A DNA stretch of 15,901 nucleotides from Candidatus Aerophobota bacterium (GCA_030602105.1 JAUWAK010000012.1:1-15901), one strand, 5' to 3'. Counted from the stretch's first letter, positions 1 through 8,276 are shown. Notes: a model not told the origin generated them from the letters alone. Made by a program: numbers and translations.

Positions 1-838
1 CATGATCGCCATTCACTTCAATCTCTGTGCCTATTTCTCTTAGTTTGGTAAAGATTATCCCCAGGTGATCGGGACGAATTCCCTCCAGTGTAGCTTCTCC
101 TCCCGAGGCAATAATGGCCATTATAAGAGTTCCCGCGGTAATACGGTCGGGAATTATAGAGTGACGAGCAGGTCTTAGCCTTTGTACCCCGCTAATTCTG
201 ATTACGCTGGTTCCTTCCCCTTGTATCTCAGCTCCCATCTCTCTCAAGAACCTGGCCAGATCTACCACCTCTGGTGTCAGAGAGGCGTTCCTGATAACAG
301 TTTCACCTTCACTCAAGCAAGCGGAGAGCATGAGGTTCTGCGTGGCCCCCACGCTGGGAAGATCAAAGTGCACACTGTTTCCTTTGAGTCCGTTTGTATA
401 AGCTTCAATATAGCCTCTCTTCACCTTTATTCTGGCTCCAAGTTTTCTTAATCCCTCCAGATGCAGATTAACCGGCCTTCTGCCGATGCAGCATCCTCCA
501 GGGAGGCAGATTTCGGCCTTTCCATATCTGGCCAGAAGAGGACCCAGGACCAAAATAGAAGCTCTCATTTTCTTAACTAACTCATAAGGAGCCTGGTAGC
601 CGGAAAGGTTAGTAGAGTCAATTTCTAGAGTCCTATCTTTTCTGCTGACCCTTACCCCTAGACCTTCCAGGACCTGTTGCATAGTCACTATATCCATCAG
701 GTGAGGAACATTGAGAAGATGAGATTTTCCTTCAGCAAGTATCGAAGCGCACATAAGAGGAAGAGCAGAGTTCTTTGCTCCTAGAACCTTCAGTTTTCCT
801 TTGAGGGGAACTCCACCCTGAATAACAAACTTTTCCAC
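1..838 (-). CDS. murA: UDP-N-acetylglucosamine 1-carboxyvinyltransferase, partial (C-terminus beyond window)
   Basis: MurA transfers enolpyruvate from PEP to UDP-GlcNAc, the first committed cytoplasmic step of peptidoglycan synthesis. About 279 residues are present, against roughly 420 for the family, so the last third lies outside the window. Visible landmarks are the N-terminal GAKNSALP with the Lys22-Asn23 pair, the KKMRASILVLGPLLARYG segment near residues 89-106, and the active-site loop PGGCCIGRRPV near 113-123. Cys116 aligns with the fosfomycin target Cys115 of E. coli MurA. The segment IIPDRITAGT near residue 230 is also typical. I chose GTG at 836-838 because AAGGAG lies about 9 nt upstream and the protein then begins in the usual place. 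It is the last gene of the minus-strand operon in view, 40 nt after the chaperone gene. The family call is certain. Confidence 0.96.
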   Translation of the reverse strand, partial: MEKFVIQGGVPLKGKLKVLGAKNSALPLMCASILAEGKSHLLNVPHLMDIVTMQQVLEGLGVRVSRKDRTLEIDSTNLSGYQAPYELVKKMRASILVLGPLLARYGKAEICLPGGCCIGRRPVNLHLEGLRKLGARIKVKRGYIEAYTNGLKGNSVHFDLPSVGATQNLMLSACLSEGETVIRNASLTPEVVDLARFLREMGAEIQGEGTSVIRISGVQRLRPARHSIIPDRITAGTLIMAIIASGGEATLEGIRPDHLGIIFTKLREIGTEIEVNGDH

Positions 839-878
839 TTCTCTCTCCTTTTGACGAACAGTATCCGCTTGAAGCGAC

Positions 879-1844
879 TTAGTGAATTTCGCCGGCCAGA
901 TTCGCGATTATTTCGATTTCCGCCTTTGACTCGAGGTCTTCAAACCATTCTCTCAAAATCTCCTCGCTCCTTCTATTCTTCAGGTACTCTTCGATCTTGT
1001 CCCTGTACTCACGGAAACTGACCCCTTTCTTATCCTGGAGTTGTATGATCCGAAAGAAGCCTTCTCCCTTTACCTTAATAGTTACAGGGCTCTCGAGCTT
1101 TCCAATGAGCTCTTTCAAAGGAGACTTCAGGGTCGCTGGGTCTACCCATCCTAACTGTCCTCCTTTTTCGGCAGCTGGACCGAGGGAGATCTCCTTCGCG
1201 AGATAAGAAAAATCTTCTCCATCTTTTATTCGACTAAGAATGCGATCAGCTTCTTCCTCACTACGGACCAGAATCTGGGCCATTCTGACCTTGCCTGCAT
1301 GACGCAGCTCCTCCTCATACAACTCATAGAATTCTCTAATTTCCCTCTCGCCTTCAGTCCCCTCTAGATATTGCTCTAGTTTGAGATAGAAGTTGCGGAT
1401 TTCTTCCTGGTCTACTCTTATCTCTCGCTCTATCTCTTTTAATTTTTGGCCCCTCAGCTCATATATCATAATCTCTTTTGCCAGCCAGCTTTCATAATCC
1501 TCCAGGGATATTCTTCTCTCTTGCAGCACTCGCTCAAATTCCTGGCTGGACATTCCCTTACTCTTTTCAGCAATGATATTCTCCACCGACCGAGAATTTG
1601 GGGTTATTCCTTGCTTTTTTGCTTCTTGAAGGTAGATTTTCTTACTAATCAGGCTGTTCAGCACCTCGCGAGTTATGTCGGGGCTCTCTGGGTTCAGACT
1701 CAAGCGAAGTTCAAGCAGAAGCTCACTTTGGGTGACAATTTCACCGTCAACAACAGCGATGATTCGGTCGATAAGCTCCGCGGGATAAGCAGCCAGGCCT
1801 GCCCCCAGGAAGATCAAAAAAGCAAGAAAGAGAGATGATTTCAC
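879..1844 (-). CDS. SurA/PrsA-like periplasmic peptidyl-prolyl isomerase (parvulin) chaperone
   Basis: This is a secreted folding chaperone of 321 residues. Residues 1-22 form a signal peptide with a hydrophobic core and no lipobox Cys, so the product should be soluble rather than a PrsA-type lipoprotein. Residues 25-150 resemble the SurA N-terminal domain (ELIDRIIAVVDGEIVTQSEL near 23-42), rich in charged helices. A single parvulin domain follows at about 186-272, with MAQILVRSEEEA, GEDFSYLAKEIS and GGQLGWVDPATL. E. coli SurA has two such domains and about 430 residues. A short helical tail follows. The start is GTG at 1842-1844, with GGAGG about 7 nt upstream. It sits 19 nt after mfd and 40 nt before murA, so it is almost certainly co-transcribed with them. 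By family it is expected to help envelope proteins fold. Whether it is a true SurA orthologue is uncertain, so no symbol is given. Confidence 0.88.
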   Translation of the reverse strand: MKSSLFLAFLIFLGAGLAAYPAELIDRIIAVVDGEIVTQSELLLELRLSLNPESPDITREVLNSLISKKIYLQEAKKQGITPNSRSVENIIAEKSKGMSSQEFERVLQERRISLEDYESWLAKEIMIYELRGQKLKEIEREIRVDQEEIRNFYLKLEQYLEGTEGEREIREFYELYEEELRHAGKVRMAQILVRSEEEADRILSRIKDGEDFSYLAKEISLGPAAEKGGQLGWVDPATLKSPLKELIGKLESPVTIKVKGEGFFRIIQLQDKKGVSFREYRDKIEEYLKNRRSEEILREWFEDLESKAEIEIIANLAGEIH

Positions 1845-1863
1845 TTCCCGGCCTCCGGAAGCA

Positions 1864-4800
1864 TCATAGCAGATCTTTTAATCTTTGTAAAACTCCCTTC
1901 AGGGATATAAGCGACTTTCCTCCTTTGTCCTTAATCAAGATAATGAGGTGCTTTTCGTCCATAGGAAGAAATTTAATCTCACCGACAAAACTCTCCCCAA
2001 TCTCGGTCCGCATCTTCTCAGTGACCGGGCGAAAAGGAGAAAATCTGGCCCAGATCTCAGAACCTTTTCTTAAGAGAGAGATGATGCCTAGATTTCTGGC
2101 CACAAGTTTTATACGCAGAAGCTCAATTAGATTTCTCGTTTCCGCTGGCAGCCTTCCATACCGATCCCTTAGCTCCTCTTTGAACTCGAGGATGTCTTCC
2201 TCATCAGCCAGCTCCCCGATCCGCCGATAAAGATCCAGCCGTTGTTCCTGGTAAGGAACGTAGTAGGGTGAGATTCTCGCCTCTACCTTGAGATCTAGAC
2301 TCACTGGCAGAGATGGACTCACCTTTTCTCCTTTGAGTCTCTTTATTTCCTCGGAGAGGAGCTGAGAATAGAGGGTGAATCCTACAGCCCCTATGTGTCC
2401 GTGCTGCTCTTTTCCTAAAAGATTGCCCGTGCCTCTCATTTCTAAGTCCTGCATGGCAATCTGGAATCCAGAGCCCGGTTTCTTAAATTGGCTAATTATT
2501 TCCATCCGTTTGCGTGCGTTTTCGGTAAGGATCCTGGAGGGGGTAAGAAGAAAATGGGCGTATCCCTTTACCCTCCCTCTACCTATGCGTCCTCTCAGTT
2601 GGTAAATATCAGCCAATCCGAACTGTTCTGCTCCCTCAACGATCAAGGTATTTACGTTGGGCATGTCTATGCCCGACTCTATGATAGTCGTGCAAACAAG
2701 GACGTTGAATTTTCTATTCAAGAAGTCTTTGGTGATTCTTTCCAGCTCCTTCGAAGGCATTCTTCCGTGTGAGACCCCCACCGAAGCCTCGGGAATGAGT
2801 TTTCTTACTTTTTCCGCTACCCGGTATATGTCCTTGATGCGGTTATAGAGATAAAAAGTCTGACCTTCTCTTTTTAGCTCCCGAAGAATAGCTCGCCTTA
2901 TCAGATCCTCGTTGTATTCAGTGATCTCTGTTTCTATGGTCTGTCTTTCCTGGGGTGGAGTGAACATTGTATATATGGGTCTGATACCTACCAGGGACAT
3001 ATAGAGAGAACGGGGAATAGGGGTGGCGCTAAGGGTCAATACATCAGCTAATTTTCTGAATTCCCTCAGTTTCTTTTTGTGAATTACTCCGAACCGTTGT
3101 TCTTCGTCAATTACTATCAAGGCAAGATCCTTGAAATTCACATCGTCCTGGATGAGTCGGTGCGTTCCAATGACAATGTCTATTCTTCCTCTCTTCAAGT
3201 CCTGGATAATTCTTTGCTGCTCACCAGGTCCTTGAAAACGGGACAGCATTTCAATCCTGATGGGGTAGGGGACCATTCTTTCGTTGAAGGTGCGATAGTG
3301 CTGCTCCGCCAGGATGGTAGTAGGAACCAGGATCGCTACTTGTTTATTGTCCATAACTGCCTTGAATGCAGCTCTCATAGCAACTTCTGTTTTGCCGTAC
3401 CCAGCATCGCCGCAGACCAATACGTCCATTGGATCGCTCTTTTCCATATTTTTCTTGACCTCCCCGGATGTCTTGAGCTGATCGGGAGTCTCCTGATAGG
3501 GAAATGAAGCCTCAAATTCCAGCTGCCAATCGGAATCAGGGGAAAAAGCATGTCCTGGGAGAGCCTCTCGAATCGAATACAGATGAAGCAGAGAACTGGC
3601 AAGTTCATGGGCGGCTTTCCTGACTCTTTTCTTGGCTAATCTCCACCATCCTCCCTCCAGACTGTAAATGGGAGGGGGGTGGCTAGAGTCCCCAACATAT
3701 TTGTGCAAACGATCCACAGCATCGATCGGTACATAGAGACGATCAGATGCTTTGTAGTTTATCTGAAAGTAATCACATTCCCGTCCTTCAACACTCAGAG
3801 TTTTTATTCCGGTGAATTTGCCTATTCCGTAATCAATGTGAACCACGTAATCACCTTCTTTGAGTTCCGCCCACGTTCTAATCCCTCGTCCCTGCGTATC
3901 CACCCATCTCTTTCTTCTCTGGGTATAGCGCTTAAAGATATCCTCGTCGGTGATGAAGACTTGTTTAACATTGTCAAAAACGAAACCTCTTCGTAGGTCC
4001 CCTATGCCGATGAAAGGAACGTTGGACCTCTCCAGAAGAGGAAAGGTCTCTTTCAAAGATATGTCCATTCCCCTCTCGGCAAGTAGCTTTCTTAATCTTT
4101 CTCCCTGTCCTCGATTAGAAGCCAATATGACTATGCTGTATTTCTTTTCGCTCCATCTTCTTATGTCCTGAAGCAAGAGGTCAAACTGGTCTTGATAGGA
4201 GGTCAACGGATGCGAGGAAAGGGCAAGAGTGGATGCTCCCCTTGTCCAGGACGATTTCTCGAGCAGGGTAGAAAGGTGGATGCATTTCGGCCTTCGGAGA
4301 AGATCATGCCAGCTCAAGATGTGCCCGAGATTTAAGGTCCTAAGACAATTCTCAAGGAGAGCCGGCTCGTCCAGAACGATGGTGGAGCCATGAGGGAAAA
4401 TCTCAAATAGAGGGATGAATTCTCTTTTTTTGTGTTTTAAGAGGGCAAGCTCACTTTTCGGTGAGAGAACAATTTCTTTCCTTCTTTTTATTGAACATTG
4501 GGTTCGGGGATCGAATTCTCGCATGTAATCTATTTTGTTATCAAAAAGCTCTACTCTTATGGGATGAGGGTACAAAGGGGAGAAAAAGTCCACAATGCCT
4601 CCCCGGAGTGAATAATCTCCTGGCTCTTCGACCAAAGGAGAAAATTTATATTCTCCCTCGATAAGATACTTCAGGAGCCTCTCCCGCTTGAGGACATCCC
4701 CTGTCCTGAGTGTATGAATATTGTCACCAAGATGAGATAAAGATGGAACTGACTGGAAGATGGCAGGCAGAGAGGCGACTACCAAGGGGCGCCTCTGTCT

Positions 4801-5082
4801 TTGAAGCTCATGGAGAATCTTAAGACGTTCGCCCCTCTGGTCCTCCTCTCGGGAAGGAAGAAGAAAAATACCCTCTTCTCCTTGTAGAAAGGTACATAGA
4901 TCTTGATGGATGTTATCAGCCTGGGAGTGAGTGGACGTGACAAGCAGCACTGGGAGATTGGTTCTTCTCCACAGCACTGCCACCACGTATGATTTCGCCT
5001 CCTGGCTTAATCCCCATAGCCATTTTGAGGAGGTCTCATCGCTCAAGAAATCAAGGAGTAATCTAGATTTATCCCTCTTCAC
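1864..5082 (-). CDS. mfd: Transcription-repair coupling factor Mfd
   Basis: Mfd is an ATP-driven DNA translocase that removes stalled RNA polymerase and recruits UvrA to the lesion. The product is 1072 residues, slightly shorter than E. coli Mfd (about 1150). The N-terminal third has the UvrB-homology region, including LLPSREEDQRGERLKIL and the SLRGGIVDFFSP segment near residue 160. The RNA polymerase-interacting CarD-like domain begins near residue 405 (ELKEGDYVVHIDYGIGKFTG). The helicase core has Walker A GDAGYGKTE near 558, a DEEQRFGV box near 660, TLSATPIPRSL, ESGIDMPNVNT, and motif VI QLRGRIGRGR near 830. The C-terminal TRCF domain follows. The start GTG (5080-5082) lies 14 nt inside the end of prfA and has no clear Shine-Dalgarno, so translation is probably coupled to prfA. 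All expected motifs are intact. Confidence 0.97.
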   Translation of the reverse strand: MKRDKSRLLLDFLSDETSSKWLWGLSQEAKSYVVAVLWRRTNLPVLLVTSTHSQADNIHQDLCTFLQGEEGIFLLPSREEDQRGERLKILHELQRQRRPLVVASLPAIFQSVPSLSHLGDNIHTLRTGDVLKRERLLKYLIEGEYKFSPLVEEPGDYSLRGGIVDFFSPLYPHPIRVELFDNKIDYMREFDPRTQCSIKRRKEIVLSPKSELALLKHKKREFIPLFEIFPHGSTIVLDEPALLENCLRTLNLGHILSWHDLLRRPKCIHLSTLLEKSSWTRGASTLALSSHPLTSYQDQFDLLLQDIRRWSEKKYSIVILASNRGQGERLRKLLAERGMDISLKETFPLLERSNVPFIGIGDLRRGFVFDNVKQVFITDEDIFKRYTQRRKRWVDTQGRGIRTWAELKEGDYVVHIDYGIGKFTGIKTLSVEGRECDYFQINYKASDRLYVPIDAVDRLHKYVGDSSHPPPIYSLEGGWWRLAKKRVRKAAHELASSLLHLYSIREALPGHAFSPDSDWQLEFEASFPYQETPDQLKTSGEVKKNMEKSDPMDVLVCGDAGYGKTEVAMRAAFKAVMDNKQVAILVPTTILAEQHYRTFNERMVPYPIRIEMLSRFQGPGEQQRIIQDLKRGRIDIVIGTHRLIQDDVNFKDLALIVIDEEQRFGVIHKKKLREFRKLADVLTLSATPIPRSLYMSLVGIRPIYTMFTPPQERQTIETEITEYNEDLIRRAILRELKREGQTFYLYNRIKDIYRVAEKVRKLIPEASVGVSHGRMPSKELERITKDFLNRKFNVLVCTTIIESGIDMPNVNTLIVEGAEQFGLADIYQLRGRIGRGRVKGYAHFLLTPSRILTENARKRMEIISQFKKPGSGFQIAMQDLEMRGTGNLLGKEQHGHIGAVGFTLYSQLLSEEIKRLKGEKVSPSLPVSLDLKVEARISPYYVPYQEQRLDLYRRIGELADEEDILEFKEELRDRYGRLPAETRNLIELLRIKLVARNLGIISLLRKGSEIWARFSPFRPVTEKMRTEIGESFVGEIKFLPMDEKHLIILIKDKGGKSLISLKGVLQRLKDLL

Positions 5083-6160
5083 TTACAAGTTTTTTCTCTC
5101 TAATTTTCTCATGGATAGATTTCAAAAGATTATCCATTTCTCCGTTGAGAATGTTTTCCAAATCGTACACTGTTACGTGATGTCGATGGTCGGTAACTCT
5201 CCTCTCGGGATAATTGTAGGTTCTGGTTCGCTCGGATCTATCTCCTCTGCCAATTTGAGATCTTCTCTGCTCGGAGATCTCATTTTGTTGCTCACTTTCT
5301 CTCGCCTGAAGAAGCTTGGCTCTCAAGATTCGCATAGCTTTAATCTTATTTTGGTGCTGGGAACGCTCATCCTGACATTGAGTCGTCACCCCTGTAGGGA
5401 TGTGACTGATTCGCACTGCAGAATCGGTTACGTTGACATGTTGCCCCCCGGCTCCACTGGAATGGAAAGTCTCTATTTTCAGGTCATCCGGATTAATCTC
5501 AATCTCTATTTCCTCAGGCTCGGGAAGAACAGCCACGGTAACCGTTGAGGTGTGGATTCTTCCACTCGATTCGGTAACAGGAACTCTTTGTACCCGGTGC
5601 ACCCCACTTTCAAACCTCAGGGTTTCAAACACATCCTTGCCTTCAATGGCGAAGATGACTTCCTTAATTCCTCCCCTGGGGGTGGCATGAAGATCCATGT
5701 TTTCCATTTTCCAAGTCTTTTTTCCGCCAAACCGGTTGTACATTTTGTAAAGATCAGCAGCAAACAATGCTGCTTCATCCCCTCCTGTACCTGCCCGGAT
5801 CTCCATAATAACATTCCTCTGAAGATAAGGATCTTGAGGAGTGAGAACCTTTGACAGCTTCTGTTCCAGGCCTTCCAGATCCTTTTTCAAGTTTTCCTCT
5901 TCCTCTCTGGCTAGCTTTTTGATATCCTTCTCCTCTTCGTCATCGGCAAGGATTTCTTTTAGCTTCCCCATCTCGTCCTGAAGCTTTCTATATCTTTGCC
6001 AAAGAGAAAGGGGCTCTTCCAACTTGCCGGACTCCCGACTGTATTTTTCCAGGAGGTTTCTATCTCGAGCTACCCCGGGATCAGAGAGCAAGCGATGAAG
6101 CTCTTCGTATCTTTTCTGCATTTTTTCTAATTTCTCTATTTGCGACGCTTCCATTTTCAT
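5069..6160 (-). CDS. prfA: Peptide chain release factor 1 (RF1)
   Basis: RF1 reads UAA and UAG stop codons and triggers peptide release in the ribosome. The 363-residue length is normal. It has a long charged N-terminal coiled-coil domain (1-100), then RAGTGGDEAALFAADLYKMY near 122-141. The codon-recognition tripeptide is PVT in RVPVTESSGRIHTS near 195, which matches the RF1 PxT type and not the SPF of RF2. The catalytic GGQ lies in SSGAGGQHVNVTDSAVR near 237. The C-terminus has the usual QIGRGDRSERTRTYNYPERRVTDHR block. The start is ATG 6158-6160 with AAGGA about 8 nt upstream; a second ATG two codons later is possible. An exact-consensus promoter lies immediately upstream. It overlaps mfd by 14 nt. 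No prmC (RF methyltransferase) gene follows, although that is a common neighbour. Confidence 0.97.
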   Translation of the reverse strand: MKMEASQIEKLEKMQKRYEELHRLLSDPGVARDRNLLEKYSRESGKLEEPLSLWQRYRKLQDEMGKLKEILADDEEEKDIKKLAREEEENLKKDLEGLEQKLSKVLTPQDPYLQRNVIMEIRAGTGGDEAALFAADLYKMYNRFGGKKTWKMENMDLHATPRGGIKEVIFAIEGKDVFETLRFESGVHRVQRVPVTESSGRIHTSTVTVAVLPEPEEIEIEINPDDLKIETFHSSGAGGQHVNVTDSAVRISHIPTGVTTQCQDERSQHQNKIKAMRILRAKLLQARESEQQNEISEQRRSQIGRGDRSERTRTYNYPERRVTDHRHHVTVYDLENILNGEMDNLLKSIHEKIREKKLVSEEG

Positions 6161-6181
6161 CCCCGTCCTTAAATCATACTA

Positions 6182-6209
6182 ATTATAAGCCCGGCAAGCT
6201 CCTTGTCAA
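6182..6209 (-). promoter_or_regulatory. Exact-consensus sigma70-type promoter for prfA
   Basis: On the minus strand a TTGACA box (6204-6209) and a TATAAT box (6182-6187) are separated by 16 nt. Both hexamers match the consensus at all six positions. The predicted start site near 6175 gives a very short leader of about 15 nt that still contains the AAGGA ribosome-binding site. It lies within the 195-nt purC-prfA gap, so the prfA-mfd-surA-murA segment can be transcribed independently of the upstream purine gene. The remainder of the gap (6210-6355) holds no gene or terminator that I can support. Confidence 0.82.
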
Positions 6210-6355
6210 TGTCTCTTGGCTTTAACAGCATTTTTCCTTTAAGTCCAGGGAAAGCTTGGGGGGGCCGGTCCGCAAATGAATAGGTCAAGGCCATGGACGA
6301 TCGCCAAGACTTGTGAGCGGGGGTATGGTGCATCGGAAGGTACACCCGGTGATGG

Positions 6356-7255
6356 TCACGTATCCAGCTTCTTTCCTGTAATTCTTTGGTAGGCTTCCAG
6401 GTATCTTTCACTTGTCTTTTTGATAATATGGGCAGGAAGATGAGGAGCGGGCGGAGTTTTGTCCCAATCCAGGGTTTCCAAATAATCCCGCAAAAACTGC
6501 TTATCAAAGCTCTTTTGATGCTGGCCCGGGGTATATTCTTCTGTGGACCATAATCGCGAGGAATCAGGGGTGAGAAGCTCATCTATGAGAATTAACTCTC
6601 CATCGAGAAATCCAAACTCAAACTTGGTATCCGAGATAATTATTCTTCTGGGTTTTAGAAGTTCACTGGCTCTTTTGTAAATCTTCAGGCTTATCTCGGC
6701 CAGCCTCTCAGCTAGCTCATTTCCGATGAGCTGCCCCATTTTCTCTCTGGTAATGTTTATGTCATGGCCACTGGCCTCTTTCGTAGCTGGAGTGAAAATG
6801 GGTTCAGGTAGAGGATCCGCTTCTCTCAAGCCTGAAGGCAGGGTGATGCCGCAGATGGAACCGTAGTTTTGATATTCCATGTAGGCAGATCCAGCGAGAT
6901 AGCCCCTTACTACGCATTCAATTTTGACTACCTCGCTTCTCTTCACTAGCATGGATCTCCCTTCCAGGGTATCCCGAAACTTGAGCAGGCTGGAAGGATA
7001 ATCTTCTAAATTGGTGGTGATGAGGTGATTGGGAATGGTATTTCTGGTCCGATTGAACCACAGGGAGGATAGAGCTGTTAGGACTTTCCCCTTGAAGGGG
7101 ATAGGATCCGGGAGAATGCAATCGAAGGCTGAGACTCTATCCGTAGCCACTATGAGAAGCCGATCTCCCAGATCATAAATATCACGTACTTTTCCCCTTT
7201 TGAAAACTTCTATCCCGGCAAGATGGCTCTGGGTAATAGGAGGCGAAGAGGGCAA
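6356..7255 (-). CDS. purC: Phosphoribosylaminoimidazole-succinocarboxamide (SAICAR) synthase
   Basis: PurC uses ATP to join L-aspartate to CAIR, giving SAICAR in de novo purine synthesis. The 299-residue protein belongs to the longer form of the family (about 300 residues, like yeast Ade1) and not the 240-residue E. coli form. Motifs in order are KRGKVRDIYDLGD (19-31), the nucleotide-binding start; ATDRVSAFDCILPDPIPFKG (37-56); the ATKEASGHDINIT segment (157-169); IISDTKFEFGF (206-216); and the Asp/Glu-rich LIDELLTPDSSRLW (223-236). The TTG at 7253-7255 is the first usable start after an in-frame TGA, and GAGGAG lies about 8 nt upstream inside the end of the HNH gene. Only 5 nt separate the two genes. 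No other pur genes are in the window. Confidence 0.96.
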   Translation of the reverse strand: MPSSPPITQSHLAGIEVFKRGKVRDIYDLGDRLLIVATDRVSAFDCILPDPIPFKGKVLTALSSLWFNRTRNTIPNHLITTNLEDYPSSLLKFRDTLEGRSMLVKRSEVVKIECVVRGYLAGSAYMEYQNYGSICGITLPSGLREADPLPEPIFTPATKEASGHDINITREKMGQLIGNELAERLAEISLKIYKRASELLKPRRIIISDTKFEFGFLDGELILIDELLTPDSSRLWSTEEYTPGQHQKSFDKQFLRDYLETLDWDKTPPAPHLPAHIIKKTSERYLEAYQRITGKKLDT

Positions 7256-7260
7256 TTTCT

Positions 7261-7884
7261 CTACTCCTCATCCTCTTCCAGTTCGATATTCCAGTAAGCT
7301 ACATCAAGAAAATCTTTCCAGCTCTCCTCCCTCACTCCGGTGAAACTATCCTTAACAAAAGCTCTCCAGGCCGGTTTTCGAGGGAGTCTGATGAGGTTCA
7401 TCCCCGCCTGTTTCAGTGTTCTGTTGGCTTTACGCAGGTTACAAGGGACACAAGAACAGACAACGTTTTCCCAACTATCTTTGCCTCCCCGGGATGAAGG
7501 TAGGATGTGGTCCAAATTGAGATCCTCCGGCTGGAACTTTTTTCCACAATACTGGCAGATGTTATTGTCTCTCTTGTAGATGTTCTTTCGGGTAAATTTC
7601 ACCTCCCAGGGGGGGAGTTTGTCGTAAAGGAGCAAGAGGATAATACGAGGTATCTTGAGATTGTAGCTGATGGTTCTGATTATGTCGTGGTCATTGGAGG
7701 TATTCCGAGAAAAATCTCTCCAATCCTCGAAACCGAAGGTATAGAAAGAACCCCCGTCCTTTACCACCACCTGTGCGTGCTTCAGGTAGAGGAGGCACAC
7801 AGCTCTTTTGACAGAGCATATGTCAACGGCCTGCCACAACCCATTGAGAACCAGCACATGTTCGCTCAGAACCTCTACCGACAA
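7261..7884 (-). CDS. HNH endonuclease-family protein (McrA-like), function unknown
   Basis: This is a 207-residue protein of a widespread stand-alone HNH family. The N-terminus HVLVLNGLWQAVDICSVKRA (9-28) is the conserved non-nuclease domain of that family. The nuclease part has a first zinc knuckle C110-Q-Y-C113, then LNLDHILPSSRGG with the catalytic His126, Asn140 in WENVV, and a second knuckle C145-V-P-C148 followed by Asn149. All HNH and zinc residues are intact. Family members are usually single chromosomal genes of unknown role and are not associated with introns. The TTG start (7882-7884) is forced by an in-frame TGA 6 nt upstream, and the sequence before it (GGTGAAG) is a weak ribosome-binding site. 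It is the first gene after a strong promoter and is followed 5 nt later by purC. I do not know its substrate. Confidence 0.85.
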   Translation of the reverse strand: MSVEVLSEHVLVLNGLWQAVDICSVKRAVCLLYLKHAQVVVKDGGSFYTFGFEDWRDFSRNTSNDHDIIRTISYNLKIPRIILLLLYDKLPPWEVKFTRKNIYKRDNNICQYCGKKFQPEDLNLDHILPSSRGGKDSWENVVCSCVPCNLRKANRTLKQAGMNLIRLPRKPAWRAFVKDSFTGVREESWKDFLDVAYWNIELEEDEE

Positions 7885-7912
7885 TTCTCTTCACCATATT
7901 TTGTTTTTGGGT

Positions 7913-7940
7913 ACTATAACACAAATTGCTAGCTTGTCAA
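7913..7940 (-). promoter_or_regulatory. Sigma70-type promoter for the HNH-purC operon
   Basis: Minus-strand TTGACA (7935-7940) and TATAGT (7913-7918) are spaced 16 nt apart, eleven of twelve bases matching consensus. The expected transcription start near 7906 leaves a leader of about 22 nt before the TTG start of the HNH gene. Readthrough would also supply purC and possibly prfA-mfd-surA-murA. Confidence 0.78.
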
Positions 7941-8056
7941 GAACTATCTCGGCACGATTTTCCCGTGCTCCGCAGGAACCCTCTTCCCGTCTTCGACGAC
8001 AAGCATGTCCCGAATGTCACTTCGGAAAAATGTGCCTCGAAACTAGCAAGAACAGT

Positions 8057-8276
8057 TCGGGACTGTTCCCCGTCGTCGCTACATGGAAGCTTCTGATTCC
8101 TTGTGCTCGTCTTCTCGTCTCGGGAAAGACTTGAAACTCCTCGCTTCGCTCCTCAGACACAAGTCTTTCTTTTTCCTTAGGCTCGAAGGCTCGTCAAGGT
8201 AGCTTCCATAATGCTCCTTCAGGCAAAGTCCCTCGAGACCCGTGTGCACAGGAAGGCTCGGGACTGTTCCCCGTCG
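8057..8276. repeat. 19-bp direct repeat pair, 201 bp apart
   Basis: The 19-mer TCGGGACTGTTCCCCGTCG occurs exactly at 8057-8075 and 8258-8276. It contains the internal inverted repeat GGGA/TCCC. In the first copy the flanking bases also make a 7-bp stem (GAACAGT at 8050-8056, ACTGTTC at 8062-8068, loop of 5). In the second copy the flank instead offers GGAA/TTCC. Two exact copies in non-coding DNA are unlikely by chance. Confidence 0.85.
8124..8169 (+). terminator. Terminator-like hairpin followed by T-rich tract
   Basis: GAAAGACTTG (8124-8133) pairs perfectly with CAAGTCTTTC (8160-8169), a 10-bp stem around a 26-nt loop that itself contains a CGCTTCGC-type palindrome. It is followed by TTCTTTTTCC on the plus strand, the usual layout of a Rho-independent terminator. 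No plus-strand gene ends upstream, so it either ends an unseen small transcript, insulates the ABC operon from antisense transcription of the left operon, or is a fossil. Confidence 0.45.

Noticed and set aside
465..505. Fosfomycin-resistant MurA (Cys to Asp at the active site)
   Set aside because: The loop reads PGGCCIG, so the reactive Cys is present.
5430..5600. Release factor 2 instead of 1
   Set aside because: The recognition motif is PVT, not SPF, and there is no frameshift site near the start.
6169..6582. Minus-strand 137-residue open frame across the end of purC and the purC-prfA gap
   Set aside because: Most of it is out of frame inside purC, it contains the prfA promoter, and it resembles no family I know.
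7261..7884. Homing endonuclease of an intron or intein
   Set aside because: The gene stands alone at the head of an operon with its own promoter; neighbouring genes are uninterrupted.
7808..8134. Plus-strand open frames over the HNH gene and spacer
   Set aside because: They are antisense to the HNH gene, lack ribosome-binding sites and have low-complexity Ser/Arg/Leu composition.
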